Notes under the pieces: model-generated
What the model saw: the letters and a program-made list of their open reading frames with translations, nothing else
Told to the model about the DNA's origin: nothing
The model's database searches: none
Part shown: one piece after another, positions 7,535-19,282 of the stretch
Numbering within the stretch: the first letter of the stretch is position 1
Layout of the letters: each line of letters starts with the position of its first letter
Program-made: the position numbers and the translations under genes
Assembly (NCBI GenBank): GCA_037349105.1
Contig: JAYJMM010000095.1
Coordinates: 2,418,001 to 2,482,000, forward strand
Length of the DNA: 64,000 nt
Origin: Limnomonas spitsbergensis
Lineage: Eukaryota > Chlorophyta > Chlorophyceae > Chlamydomonadales
Direction: 5' to 3'

Positions 7535-8420
7535 TTTTAGTCTTTTCATTTCAACATCCTGCCTGTCTTTTTGAACGAAGCGCCGCCCTACCAAGACACG
7601 CATGCGCGCATATACGCCGCTTTCTGCTGTTTCGAACACTGTTTTATCTAACGTGCCATACACGCCTGATGCCTCAGGTGACAGCAACAACATGTTCACC
7701 CATCAGTTTTTTGCAACAACATCTTACGGATCTGCGTCGAAGCCACGCCGCACCACTCCGATCTCCAATCTTCTTGCTTTGTCTACAGGTTGGCCACGCA
7801 GCCCTCGCCAGCTGTGCTGCCTGAGCGCAGCAAGAGGTGGCAGGAGGGCACACCCAGCGCGATTGCAGTGCATCTGATAAAGCAATCATGCAAAGCGTAC
7901 CTCGCCGTTCCTACAGCTCCTCGATCAGTGTTACTACTAGATGGTGTTGCATGATGTTGAGCGAAACCTCTGGTTGATCTTGTAGACCTACACCAGGAAT
8001 GCCAATCTCAACAGACGGCCATGATACGCCTGGAGACCGAACGTCTCGACGCCACAGCCATGGGGCAACGTTCCACACTTTGTACCACCTGTCGACGATC
8101 TGGAATGCACTTCTCAGTACCACCAGTGTACCAGTCCCTTCTTGAAAGATCAACCAATTCAGGTGAGCTTGGTAGCACACGTAATGCTACGCTCTGATGG
8201 CGACCCAGCTTCATCCTGATATGCCCGATCATGCTTTGCCACGGATTGGATCTTGTATGAAGTTCTCTGAGTAACGCGTTGTACTCATACGCAATGTAAT
8301 GTATAAGCAGCATCTTCCTCATGCGTACCGTCAGGTACCCAACACACCGGGGGCCGACATCCCCACGCATCCCCAAAGCGCCATCGTAAACGCAAGAACA
8401 AGGAAGATCGAGAAGCCCAG
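7535..8420. other. Spacer with weak plus-strand exon candidates
   Basis: No convincing gene. One plus-strand stretch after a CTACAG acceptor (7783-7788) is open for 54 codons from 7790 to a TGA at 7952 and reads LATQPSPAVLPERSKRWQEG and onward, which looks protein-like. A second, in another frame, covers about 7967-8165 (DLVDLHQECQSQQTAMIRLE ...) and ends at a possible donor G|GTGAGC. They could be remnants of a plus-strand gene. No family is recognised and no complete model could be built. Confidence 0.3.
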
Positions 8421-8790
8421 CAACTACCATCCCCTGTGCACAAGACTCCATCACCTTGCTACATCAGATCAGAGTGCCACAACCACTCGACCACACGACC
8501 ACTGGACTCGACCTTCCTGCTGTTTGCTGGATGAAAGGCAAGTAACAGCGTGTCCCTCCCGCATGGCCCTCCAGCATGGGCCATGTGCCCTCTAGCCTGT
8601 CCATACCCCCCCCTCCCCCTCGTGCTTACACCCCAGGCCATCAGCCACAAGTAAATTACAGAGCAAGGTACCAGTACCTGTCCCCGTGCACACGACTCCA
8701 CCTCCATGTTTTTATCAGAGCAGCGTACAAGTACATGTCCCCATGCACAAGACTCCACCATCCTTATACATCAAGGCAAAGTAACAGAAC
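8421..8790 (+). repeat. Degenerate tandem repeat of about 57 bp
   Basis: Two adjacent units start at 8674 and 8731 (57 bp apart), sharing GTACxTGTCCCC, TGCACA and GACTCCACC. A related, more diverged unit with CTGTGCACAAGACTCCA lies near 8433. The period is close to that of the main satellite, but the sequence is clearly different. Confidence 0.55.
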
Positions 8791-8809
8791 CCCCTCCCCA
8801 AACACATCT

Positions 8810-8940
8810 CCCCCTCAGCTGCCTAGCTCATGCAGTCCACATATCCCCCTTTGCTGCCTAGATCCAGCAGTCCACCTCTCCCCCTCAGCTGCCCAGGTCT
8901 TGCATGCCAAAGATCCCCCACAACTGCCCAGCAATTTAGG
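8810..8940 (+). repeat. 35-bp tandem repeat, three full units and a partial
   Basis: Units start at 8810, 8845, 8880 and 8915. Each begins CCCCC followed by a variable triplet, then CTGCCTAG or CTGCCCAG, then a CAGTCCAC-like end in the first two. Just after it, GGGTCCAGCCAC occurs twice (from 8939 and 8968). Confidence 0.7.
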
Positions 8941-9179
8941 GTCCAGCCACTCAAAGTCCAACCAGTCAGGGTCCAGCCACATCCAATACCCCCATGTGCT
9001 CTCCTAGACTCTCCCACATACCCTCCCGTACATCCCATGCCATAAAGCATGCACCCTTTATGTCCCTTGCTACCACATGACTAGGCTGGCTGGCCTACCA
9101 TGCATCATGATCGTCTGAAGGTACCCAAGCCCAGCCTCATCACCTACTGCTTCTCAACAGCCAAAGCACTCCACATGCC
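8941..9179. other. Spacer
   Basis: C-rich plus-strand sequence leading into the 44-bp minisatellite. Apart from the short GGGTCCAGCCAC duplication at its start, nothing recognisable. Confidence 0.4.
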
Positions 9180-9542
9180 CAGCTCATGGCCAGACACATC
9201 CCCTCTCCCCCCATCACCTGCCCCAGCTCATGGCCAGACACATCCCCTCTCCCCCCATCACATGTCCCAGCTCATGGCCAGACACATCCCCTCTCCCCCC
9301 ACCACCTGTCCCAGCTCATGGCCAGACACATCCCCTCTCCCCCCACCACCTGCTCCAGCTCATGGCCAGACACATCCCCTCTCCCCCCACCACCTGCTCC
9401 AGCTCCTGGCCAGACACATCCCCTCTCCCCCCACCACCTGCTCCAGCTCATGGCCAGACACATCCCCTCTCCCCCCACCACCTGCTCCAGCTCCTGGCCA
9501 GACACATCCCCTCTCCCCCCACCACCTGCTCCAGCTCCTGGC
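9180..9542 (+). repeat. 44-bp minisatellite, eight full copies
   Basis: Units start at 9180, 9224, 9268, 9312, 9356, 9400, 9444 and 9488, with a ninth begun at 9532. Each starts CAGCTCATGGCCAGACACAT or CAGCTCCTGGCCAGACACAT, followed by CCCCTCTCCCCCCA and a C-rich end. The ninth unit breaks off inside CTGGCCAGA and passes directly into the 56-bp satellite (CCAGAACAGCTGTGG). The same 44-bp unit recurs in two groups inside every 1,017-bp cassette of the main array. Confidence 0.95.
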
Positions 9543-12500
9543 CAGAACAGCTGTGGATCAGTAGTATGCCTCCTCCCTCCCACCCTTCACCCTTACCCCA
9601 GAACAACTGTGGACCAATCAGCTGCCTCCTCCCTCCCAACAGCTGTGGATCAATCAGCTGCCCCCTCCCTCCCACCCCTCACCCTCACCCCAGAACAGCT
9701 GTGGATCAGTCAGCTGCCTCCTCCCTCCTACCCCTCACCCTTACCCCAGAACAGCTGTGGATCAGTAACTTGCCTCCTCCCTCCCACCCTTCACCCTTAC
9801 CCCAGAAGAGCTGTGCACCAGTCAGCTGCCTCCTCCCTCCCACCCTTCACCCTAACCCCAGAACAGCTGTGGATCAGTCAGCTGCCTCCTCCCTCCCACC
9901 CCTCACCCTTACCCCAGAACAGCTGTGGATCAGTCAGCTGCCTCCTCCCTCCCACCCTCCACCCTTACCCCAGAACAGCTGTGGACCAGTCAGCTGCCTC
10001 CTCCCTCCCAATCCCCACCCTTACCCCAGAACAGCTGTGGATCAGTGAGCTGCCTCCTCCCTCCCACCCTTCACCCTTACCCCAGAACATCTGTGGACCA
10101 GTCAGCTGCAACCTCCCTCCCACCCTTCACCCTTACCCCAGAACAGCTGTGGATCAGTCAGCTGCCTCCTCCCTCCCAATCCTCACCCTTACCCCAGAAC
10201 AGCTGTGGACTAGTCAGCTGCCTCCTCCCTCCCAATCCCCACCCTTACCCCAGAACAGCTGTGGATCAGTGAGCTGCCTCCTCCCTCCCACCCTTCACCC
10301 TTACCCCAGAACATCTGTGGACCAGTAACTTGCCTCCTCCCTCCCACCCTTCACCCTTACCCCAGAACAGCTGTGCACGAGTCAGCTGCCTCCTCCCTCC
10401 CACCCTTCACCCTTACCCCAGAACAGCTGTGGATCAATCAGCTGCATCCTCCCTCCCACCCCTCACCCTCACCCCAGAACAGCTGTGGATCAGTCAGCTG
10501 CCTCCTCCCTCCTACCCCTCACCCTTACCCCAGAACAGCTGTGGATCAGTAACTTGCCTCCTCCCTCCCACCCTTCACCCTTACCCCAGAACAGCTGTGC
10601 ACCAGTCAGCTGCCTCCTCCCTCCCACCCTTCACCCTAACCCCAGAACAGCTGTGGATCAGTCAGCTGCCTCCTCCCTCCCACCCCTCACCCTTACCCCA
10701 GAACAGCTGTGGATCAGTCAGCTGCCTCCTCCCTCCCACCCTCCACCCTTACCCCAGAACAGCTGTGGACCAGTCAGCTGCCTCCTCCCTCCCAATCCCC
10801 ACCCTTACCCCAGAACAGCTGTGGATCAGTGAGCTGCCTCCTCCCTCCCACCCTTCACCCTTACCCCAGAACATCTGTGGACCAGTCAGCTGCAACCTCC
10901 CTCCCACCCTTCACCCTTACCCCAGAACAGCTGTGGATCAGTCAGCTGCCTCCTCCCTCCTACCCCTCACCCTTACCCCAGAACAGATGTGGATCAGTAA
11001 CTTGCCTCCTCCCTCCCACCCTTCACCCTTACCCCAGAACAGCTGTGCACGAGTCAGCTGCCTCCTCCCTCCCACCCTTCACCCTTACCCCAGAACAGCT
11101 GTGGATCAGTCAGCTGCCTCCTCCCTCCCACCCCTCACCCTTACTTCAGAACAGCCGTGGATCAGTCACCTGCCTCCTCCCTCCTACCCCTCACCCTTAC
11201 CCCAGAACAGCTGTGGATCAGTCAGCTGCCTCCTCCCTCCCAATCCTCACCCTTACCCCAGAACAGCTGTGGATCAGTCAGCTGCCTCCTCCCTCCCACC
11301 CTTACCATTACCCCAGAACAGCTGTGGATCAGTAACCTGCCTCCTCCCTCCTACCCCTCACCCTTACCCCAGAACAGCTGTGGACCAGTCAGCTGCCTCC
11401 TCCCTCCTACCCCTCACCCTTACCCCAGAACAGCTGTGGATCAGTAGCCTGCCTCCTCCCTCCCACCCAGAACAGCTGTGGATCAGTAGCCTGCCTCCTC
11501 CCTCCCACCCAGAACAGCTGTGGACCAGTCAGCTGCCTCCTCCCTCCCAATGCTCACCCTTACCCCAGAACAGCTGTGGATCAGTCAGCTGCCTCCTCCC
11601 TCCCAACAGCTGTGGATCAATCAGCTGCCTCCTCCCTCCCACCCCTCACCCTTACCCCAGAACAGCTGTGGATCAGTCAGCTGCCTCCTCCCTCCTACCC
11701 CTCACCCTTACCCCAGAACAGCTGTGGATCAGTAACTTGCCTCCTCCCTCCCACCCTTCACCCTTACCCCAGAACAGCTGTGCACCAGTCAGCTGCCTCC
11801 TCCCTCCCACCCTCCACCCTTACCCCAGAACAGCTGTGGACCAGTCAGCTGCCTCCTCCCTCCCACCCCTCACCCTTACCCCAGAACAGCTGTGGATCAG
11901 TCAGCTGCCTCCTCCCTCCCACCCTCCACCCTTACCCCAGAACAGCTGTGGACCAGTCAGCTGCCTCCTCCTTTTCAATCCCCACCCTTACCCCAGAACA
12001 GCTGTGGATCAGTGAGCTGCCTCCTCCCTCCCACCCTTCACCCTTACCCCAGAACATCTGTGGACCAGTCAGCTGCAGCCTCCCTCCCACCCTTCACCCT
12101 TACCCCAGAACAGCTGTGGATCAGTCAGCTGCCTCCTCCCTCCCACCCCTCACCCTTACCCCAGAACAGCTGTGGATCAGTCAGCTGCCTCCTCCCTCCT
12201 ACCCCTCACCCTTACCCCAGAACAGCTGTGGATCAGTAACTTGCCTCCTCCCTCCCACCCTTCACCCTTACCCCAGAACAGCTGTGCACCAGTCAGCTGC
12301 CTCCTCCCTCCCACCCTTCACCCTAACCCCAGAACAGCTGTGGATCAGTCAGCTGCCTCCTCCCTCCCACCCCTCACCCTTACCCCAGAACAGCTGTGGA
12401 TCAGTCAGCTGCCTCCTCCCTCCGACCCTCCACCCTTACCCCAGAACAGATGTGGACCAGTCAGCTGCCTCCTCCCTCCCAATCCCCACCCTTACCCCAG

Positions 12501-14005
12501 AACATCTGTGGACCAGTCAGCTGCAGCCTCCCTCCCACCCTTCACCCTTACCCCAGAACAGTTGTGGATCAGTCAGCTGCCTCCTCCCTCCCACCCCTCA
12601 CCCTTACCCCAGAACAGCTGTGGATCAGTCAGCTGCCTCCTCCCTCCTACCCCTCACCCTTACCCCAGAACAGCTGTGGATCAGTAACTTGCCTCCTCCC
12701 TCCCACCCTTCACCCTTACCCCAGAACAGCTGTGCACGAGTCAGCTGCCTCCTCCCTCCCACCCTTCACCCTAACCCCAGAACAGCTGTGGATCAGTCAG
12801 CTGCCTCCTCCCTCCCACCCCTCACCCTTACTTCAGAACAGCCGTGGATCAGTCAGCTGCCTCCTCCCTCCCACCCTCCACCCTTACCCCAGAACAGCTG
12901 TGGATCAGTCAGCTGCCTCCTCCCTCCCAATCCTCACCCTTACCCCAGAACAGCTGTGGATCAGTGAGCTGCCTCCTCCCTCCCACCCTTACCATTACCC
13001 CAGAACAGCTGTGGATCAGTAACCTGCCTCCTCCCTCCTACCCCTCACCCTTACCCCAGAACAGCTGTGGACCAGTCAGCTGCCTCCTCCCTCCTACCCC
13101 TCACCCTTACCCCAGAACAGCTGTGGATCAGTAGCATGCCTCCTCCCTCCCACCCAGAACAGCTGTGGACCAGTCAGCTGCCTCCTCCCTCCCAATCCTC
13201 ACCCTTACCCCAGAACAGCTGTGGATCAGTGAGCTGCCTCCTCCCTCCCACCCTTCACCCTTACCCCAGAACAGCTGTGGATCAGTCAGCTGCTCCTCCC
13301 TCCCACCCTCCACCCTTACCCCAGAATAGCTGTGGACCAGTCAGCTGCCTCCTCCCTCCCAATCCTCACCCTTACCCCATAACAGCTGTGGATCAGTAAC
13401 CTGCCTCCTCCCTCGTACCCCTCACCCTTACCCCATAACAGCTGTGGATCAGTAGCCTGCCTCCTCCCTCCCACCCCTCACCCTTACCCCAGAACAGCTG
13501 TGGATCAGTCAGCTGCCTTCTCCCTCCCACCCTCCACCCTTACCCCAGAACAGCTGTGGACCAGTCAGCTGTCTCCTCCCTCCCAATCCTCACCCTTACC
13601 CCAGAACATCTGTGGACCAGTCAGCTGCCCCCTCCCTCCCACCCCTCACCCTTACCCCAGAACAGCTGTGGACCAGTCAGCTGCCTCCTCCCTCCCACCC
13701 TTCACCCTAACCCCAGAACAGCTTTGGACCAGTCAGCTGCCTCCTCCCTCCCACCCCTCACCCTTACCCCAGAACAGCTGTGGATCAGTCAGCTGCCTCC
13801 TCCCTCCCACCCTTCACCCTTACCCCAGAACAGCTGTGGACCAGTCAGCTGCCTCCTCCCTCCTACCCCCCACCCTTACCCCAGAACAGCTGTGGATCAG
13901 TCAGCTGCCTTCTCCCTCCCACCCTTCACCCTTACCCCAGAACAGCTGTGGACCTGTCAGCTGCCTCCTCCCTCCCAATCCTCACCCTTACCCCAGAACA
14001 GCTGT
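9543..14005 (+). repeat. Satellite block 1 (left edge of array)
   Basis: About 4.46 kb of monomers. The first is reached straight from the 44-bp repeat. It holds two of the rare 36-bp monomers. The stretch about 10,190-13,455 is nearly identical to about 35,151-38,416 and 50,304-53,569 (offsets 24,961 and 15,153), so this left-edge sequence was copied into the interior of the array. Confidence 0.9.
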
Positions 14006-15022
14006 AGACACGTCCCCTCTCCCCCCATCACCTGTCCCAGCCCATGGCCAGACACATCCCCTCTCCCCCCACCGCCTGCACCAGCTCATGGCCAGACACA
14101 TCCCCTCTTCCCCCACCACCTGTCCCAGCCAGAACAGGTATGGATCAGTCAGCTGCATCCTCCCTCCCAACCCTCACCCTTACCCTCCTCACCTCTGCAC
14201 CTGCCAGCCCAGGGCCATTTACATTTTTGGCATTTTGGTCAGCTGCTTCATATCCTTTCACTCCACATCTGGCCAGCTCTCCACCTACTTACTGTACCTT
14301 TCTTCCCTATTTTCAGAAGATCAACCAACATCCCAAGTCTCCAACCAAGAGGCCTATCATCTTGCAAGCTCAAGTCCACGTTCCCGCCAGTAAGCACCAA
14401 ATAAATGCACCAAATAAATGCACATCAATGCCCTGCCCCCATCACCTGTCCCAGCTCATGGCCAGACACATCCCCTCTCCCCCCATCACCTGTCCCAGCT
14501 CATGGCCAGACACATCCCCTCTCCCCCCATCACCTGTCCCAGTTCATGGCCAGACACATCGCCTTTCTCCACACCACCTTGCATCCGTCACTTTGTAGCT
14601 TTCGTATATTGTGTCTTGCACACTTTAATCAAAGCACCCATACCAAAGATAAAATCTGTAGGAGTAGGAGTTGTGAGTCAACCTGGGCATTGCTTGCTGT
14701 ACCTGCCTTGTACCATCCATGTATTAAGATGTACATGAGGCCCACATGGCAGTACAATATCCTTAGAAAATTCGCAAACCCTGCATTGCCTGAACCCTCC
14801 AGCTTTCCTTTCAATTCCTAGGTCCTGAGCCATCCAGCCTTTCCACCAACCATGTATCCTGAGTCCTCCAGCCTTGCACTCAACCCCTAGGTCCTAAACC
14901 CTCCAGCCTTGCACTCAACCCCTGGGTCCTAAACCCTCCAGCCCACTGGGCAGGACAACTCGTAAGAATATTCTGGAACCCTGCCCCCTCGTGTGCTAGG
15001 CTGCACATCCTACCCCTTATCT
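14006..15022 (+). repeat. 1,017-bp cassette, copy 1 (haplotype A)
   Basis: Internal layout: three 44-bp units (14,006-14,130), one isolated 56-bp-type monomer (14,129-14,188), non-repetitive sequence (to 14,435) with a TTTTCAG and two AATAAA words, three more 44-bp units (14,436-14,577), non-repetitive sequence (to 14,812), about four 35-bp units with TTGCACTCAACCCCT (14,813-14,945), and a unique end. It is flanked on both sides by CAGAACAGCTGT. Haplotype A bases: G at 14,074, G at 14,203, T at 14,530, T at 14,624. Private base: A at 14,757 (G in the other nine copies). Confidence 0.95.
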
Positions 15023-18000
15023 CAGAACAGCTGTGGATCAGTGAGCTGCCTCCTCCCTCCCACCCTTCACCCTTACCCCAGAACAGCTGTGGATCAGTCA
15101 GCTGCATCCTCCCTCCTACCCCTCACCCTTACCCCAGAACAGCTGTGGATCAGTAACCTGCCTCCTCCCTCCTACCCCTCACCCTTACCCCAGAACAGCT
15201 GTGGATCAGTAGCCTGCCTCCTCCCTCCCACCCTTCACCCTTACCCCAGAACAGCTGTGGACCAGTCAGCTGCCTCCTCCCTCCCACCCCTCACCCTTAC
15301 CCCAGAACAGCTGTGGATCAGTAACCTGCCTCCTCCCTCCTACCCCTCACCCTTACCCCAGAACAGCTGTGGATCAGTCAGCTGCCTCCTCCCTCCTACC
15401 CCTCACCCTTACCCCAGAACAGCTGTGGATCAGTAGCATGCCTCCTCCCTCCCACCCAGAACAGCTGTGGACCAGTCAGCTGCCTCCTCCCTCCCAATCC
15501 TCACCCTTACCCCAGAACAGCTGTGGATAGTGAGCTGCCTCCTCCCTCCCACCCTCCACCCTTACCCCAGAACAGCTGTGGACCAGTCAGCTGCCTCCTC
15601 CCTCCCAATCCTCACCCTTACCCCAGAACAGCTGTGGATCAGTAACCTGCCTCCTCCCTCGTACCCCTCACCCTTACCCCAGAACAGCTGTGCACGAGTT
15701 AGCTGCCTCCTCCCTCCCACCCTTCACCCTAACCCCAGAACAGCTGTGGATCAGTCAGCTGCCTCCTCCCTCCCACCCCTCACCCTTACTTCAGAACAGC
15801 CGTGGATCAGTCAGCTGCCTCCTCCCTCCCACCCTCCACCCTTACCCCAGAACAGCTGTGGATCAGTCAGCTGCCTCCTCCCTCCCAATCCTCACCCTTA
15901 CCCCAGAACAGCTGTGGATCAGTGAGCTGCCTCCTCCCTCCCACCCTTACCATTACCCCAGAACAGCTGTGGATCAGTAACCTGCCTCCTCCCTCCTACC
16001 CCTCACCCTTACCCCAGAACAGCTGTGGACCAGTCAGCTGCCTCCTCCCTCCCAATCCTCACCCTTACCCCAGAACAGCTGTGGATCAGTGAGCTGCCTC
16101 CTCCCTCCCACCCTTCACCCTTACCCCAGAACAGCTGTGGATCAGTCAGCTGCCTCCTCCCTCCCACCCTCCACCCTTACCCCAGAACAGCTGTGGACCA
16201 GTCAGCTGCCTCCTCCCTCCCAATCCTCACCCTTACCCCATAACAGCTGTGGATCAGTAACCTGCCTCCTCCCTCGTACCCCTCACCCTTACCCCATAAC
16301 AGCTGTGGATCAGTAGCCTGACTCCTCCCTCCCACCCTTCACCCTTACCCCAGAACAGCTATGGACCAGTCAGCTGCCTCCTCCCTCCCAATCCACACCC
16401 TTACCCCAGAACAGCTGTGGATCAGTAGCCTGCCTCCTCCCTCCCACCCCTCACCCTTACCCCAGAACAGCTGTGGACCAGTCAGCTGCCTTCTCCCTCC
16501 CACCCTCCACCCTTACCCCAGAACAGCTGTGGACCAGTCAGCTGTCTCCTCCCTCCCAATCCTCACCCTTACCCCAGAACATCTGTGGACCAGTCAGCTG
16601 CCCCCTCCCTCCCACCCCTCACCCTTACCCCAGAACAGCTGTGGACCAGTCAGCTGCCTCCTCCCTCCCACCCTTCACCCTAACCCCAGAACAGCTGTGG
16701 ACCAGTCAGCTGCCTCCTCCCTCCCAATCCTCACCCTTACCCCAGAACAGCTGTGGATCAGTGAGCTGCCTCCTCCCTCCCACCCTTCACCCTTACCCCA
16801 GAACAGCTGTGGATCAGTCAGCTGCCTCCTCCCTCCCACCCTCCACCCTTACCCCAGAACAGCTGTGGACCAGTCAGCTGCCTCCTCCCTCCCAATCCTC
16901 ACCCTTACCCCATAACAGCTGTGGATCAGTAACCTGCCTCCTCCCTCGTACCCCTCACCCTTACCCCATAACAGCTGTGGATCAGTAGCCTGACTCCTCC
17001 CTCCCACCCTTCACCCTTACCCCAGAACAGCTATGGACCAGTCAGCTGCCTCCTCCCTCCCAATCCACACCCTTACCCCAGAACAGCTGTGGATCAGTAG
17101 CCTGCCTCCTCCCTCCCACCCCTCACCCTTACCCCAGAACAGCTGTGGACCAGTCAGCTGCCTTCTCCCTCCCACCCTCCACCCTTACCCCAGAACAGCT
17201 GTGGACCAGTCAGCTGTCTCCTCCCTCCCAATCCTCACCCTTACCCCAGAACATCTGTGGACCAGTCAGCTGCCCCCTCCCTCCCACCCTTCACCCTTAC
17301 CCCAGAACAGCTGTGGACCAGTCAGCTGCCTCCTCCCTCCCACCCTTCACCCTAACCCCAGAACAGCTTTGGACCAGTCAGCTGCCTCCTCCCTCCCACC
17401 CTTCACCCTTACCCCAGAACAGCTGTGGATCAGTCAGCTGCCTCCTCCCTCCCACCCCTCACCCTTACCCCAGAACAGCTGTGGATCAGTCAGCTGCCTC
17501 CTCCCTCCCACCCTCCACCCTTACCCCAGAACAGCTGTGGATCAGTCAGCTGCCTCCTCCCTCCCAATCCTCACCCTTACCCCAGAACAGCTGTGGATCA
17601 GTAGCCTGCCTCCTCCCTCCCACCCCTCACCCTTACCCCAGAACAGCTGTGGACCAGTCAGCTGCCTTCTCCCTCCCACCCTCCACCCTTACCCCAGAAC
17701 AGCTGTGGACCAGTCAGCTGTCTCCTCCCTCCCAATCCTCACCCTTACCCCAGAACATCTGTGGACCAGTCAGCTGCCTCCTCCCTCCCACCCTTACCAT
17801 TACCCCAGAACAGCTGTGGATCAGTAACCTGCCTCCTCCCTCCTACCCCTCACCCTTACCCCAGAACAGCTGTGGACCAGTCAGCTGCCTCCTCCCTCCC
17901 AATCCTCACCCTTACCCCAGAACAGCTGTGGATCAGTGAGCTGCCTCCTCCCTCCCACCCTTCACCCTAACCCCAGAACAGCTTTGGACCAGTCAGCTGC

Positions 18001-18265
18001 CTCCTCCCTCCCACCCTTCACCCTTACCCCAGAACAGCTGTGGATCAGTCAGCTGCCTCCTCCCTCCCACCCTTCACCCTAACCCCAGAACAGCTGTGGA
18101 CCAGTCAGCTGCCTCCTCCCTCCTACCCCCCACCCTTACCCCAGAACAGCTGTGGATCAGTCAGCTGCCTTCTCCCTCCCACCCTTCACCCTTACCCCAG
18201 AACAGCTGTGGACCTGTCAGCTGCCTCCTCCCTCCCAATCCTCACCCTTACCCCAGAACAGCTGT
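15023..18265 (+). repeat. Satellite block 2
   Basis: 3,243 bp. Left copy of the 4,260-bp duplication up to about 17,941. Contains a 55-bp GGATAGTGAG monomer near 15,530 and monomers with CCCCATAAC. Confidence 0.9.
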
Positions 18266-19282
18266 AGACACGTCCCCTCTCCCCCCATCACCTGTCCCAG
18301 CCCATGGCCAGACACATCCCCTCTCCCCCCACCGCCTGCACCAGCTCATGGCCAGACACATCCCCTCTTCCCCCACCACCTGTCCCAGCCAGAACAGGTA
18401 TGGATCAGTCAGCTGCATCCTCCCTCCCAACCCTCACCCTTACCCTCCTCACCTCTGCACCTGCCAGCCCAGGGCCATTTACATTTTTGGCATTTTGGTC
18501 AGCTGCTTCATATCCTTTCACTCCACATCTGGCCAGCTCTCCACCTACTTACTGTACCTTTCTTCCCTATTTTCAGAAGATCAACCAACATCCCAAGTCT
18601 CCAACCAAGAGGCCTATCATCTTGCAAGCTCAAGTCCACGTTCCCGCCAGTAAGCACCAAATAAATGCACCAAATAAATGCACATCAATGCCCTGCCCCC
18701 ATCACCTGTCCCAGCTCATGGCCAGACACATCCCCTCTCCCCCCATCACCTGTCCCAGCTCATGGCCAGACACATCCCCTCTCCCCCCATCACCTGTCCC
18801 AGTTCATGGCCAGACACATCGCCTTTCTCCACACCACCTTGCATCCGTCACTTTGTAGCTTTCGTATATTGTGTCTTGCACACTTTAATCAAAGCACCCA
18901 TACCAAAGATAAAATCTGTAGGAGTAGGAGTTGTGAGTCAACCTGGGCATTGCTTGCTGTACCTGCCTTGTACCATCCATGTATTAAGATGTACATGAGG
19001 CCCACATGGCAGTACAGTATCCTTAGAAAATTCGCAAACCCTGCATTGCCTGAACCCTCCAGCTTTCCTTTCAATTCCTAGGTCCTGAGCCATCCAGCCT
19101 TTCCACCAACCATGTATCCTGAGTCCTCCAGCCTTGCACTCAACCCCTAGGTCCTAAACCCTCCAGCCTTGCACTCAACCCCTGGGTCCTAAACCCTCCA
19201 GCCCACTGGGCAGGACAACTCGTAAGAATATTCTGGAACCCTGCCCCCTCGTGTGCTAGGCTGCACATCCTACCCCTTATCT
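18266..19282 (+). repeat. 1,017-bp cassette, copy 2 (haplotype A)
   Basis: Same boundaries and layout as copy 1, offset by 4,260 bp, with G at the site where copy 1 has its private A. Confidence 0.95.

Noticed and set aside
7911..8761. Minus-strand frames of 89-148 codons
   Set aside because: No domain, splice pattern or composition support. The plus strand of the same region looks at least as protein-like, so neither is called.
1..9542. tRNA or rRNA genes
   Set aside because: No cloverleaf-like or conserved rRNA segment was recognised on either strand by eye. A covariance-model search would be needed to exclude small RNAs.
10330..12015. A 561-codon open frame, and many of 100-520 codons, reading as Pro/Ser/Leu-rich repeat proteins
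   Set aside because: They are products of a stop-poor 56-bp tandem repeat. All three plus frames give the same peptide, most starts are GTG, ends fall at one variable codon of the monomer, and frames shift with each indel monomer. No splice or start context supports a eukaryotic gene.
14418..14821. Plus-strand frames of 106-138 codons inside every cassette, and a minus-strand 61-codon frame at 14,629-14,814
   Set aside because: They run through 44-bp repeat units and then unrelated sequence, overlap in several frames, and are copied only because the cassette is copied.
14006..15022. Cassette as an autonomous transposon or retroelement
   Set aside because: No long open frame outside its repeat parts, no terminal inverted repeats or LTRs, and the flanking 12-bp repeat is also explained by monomer phase.
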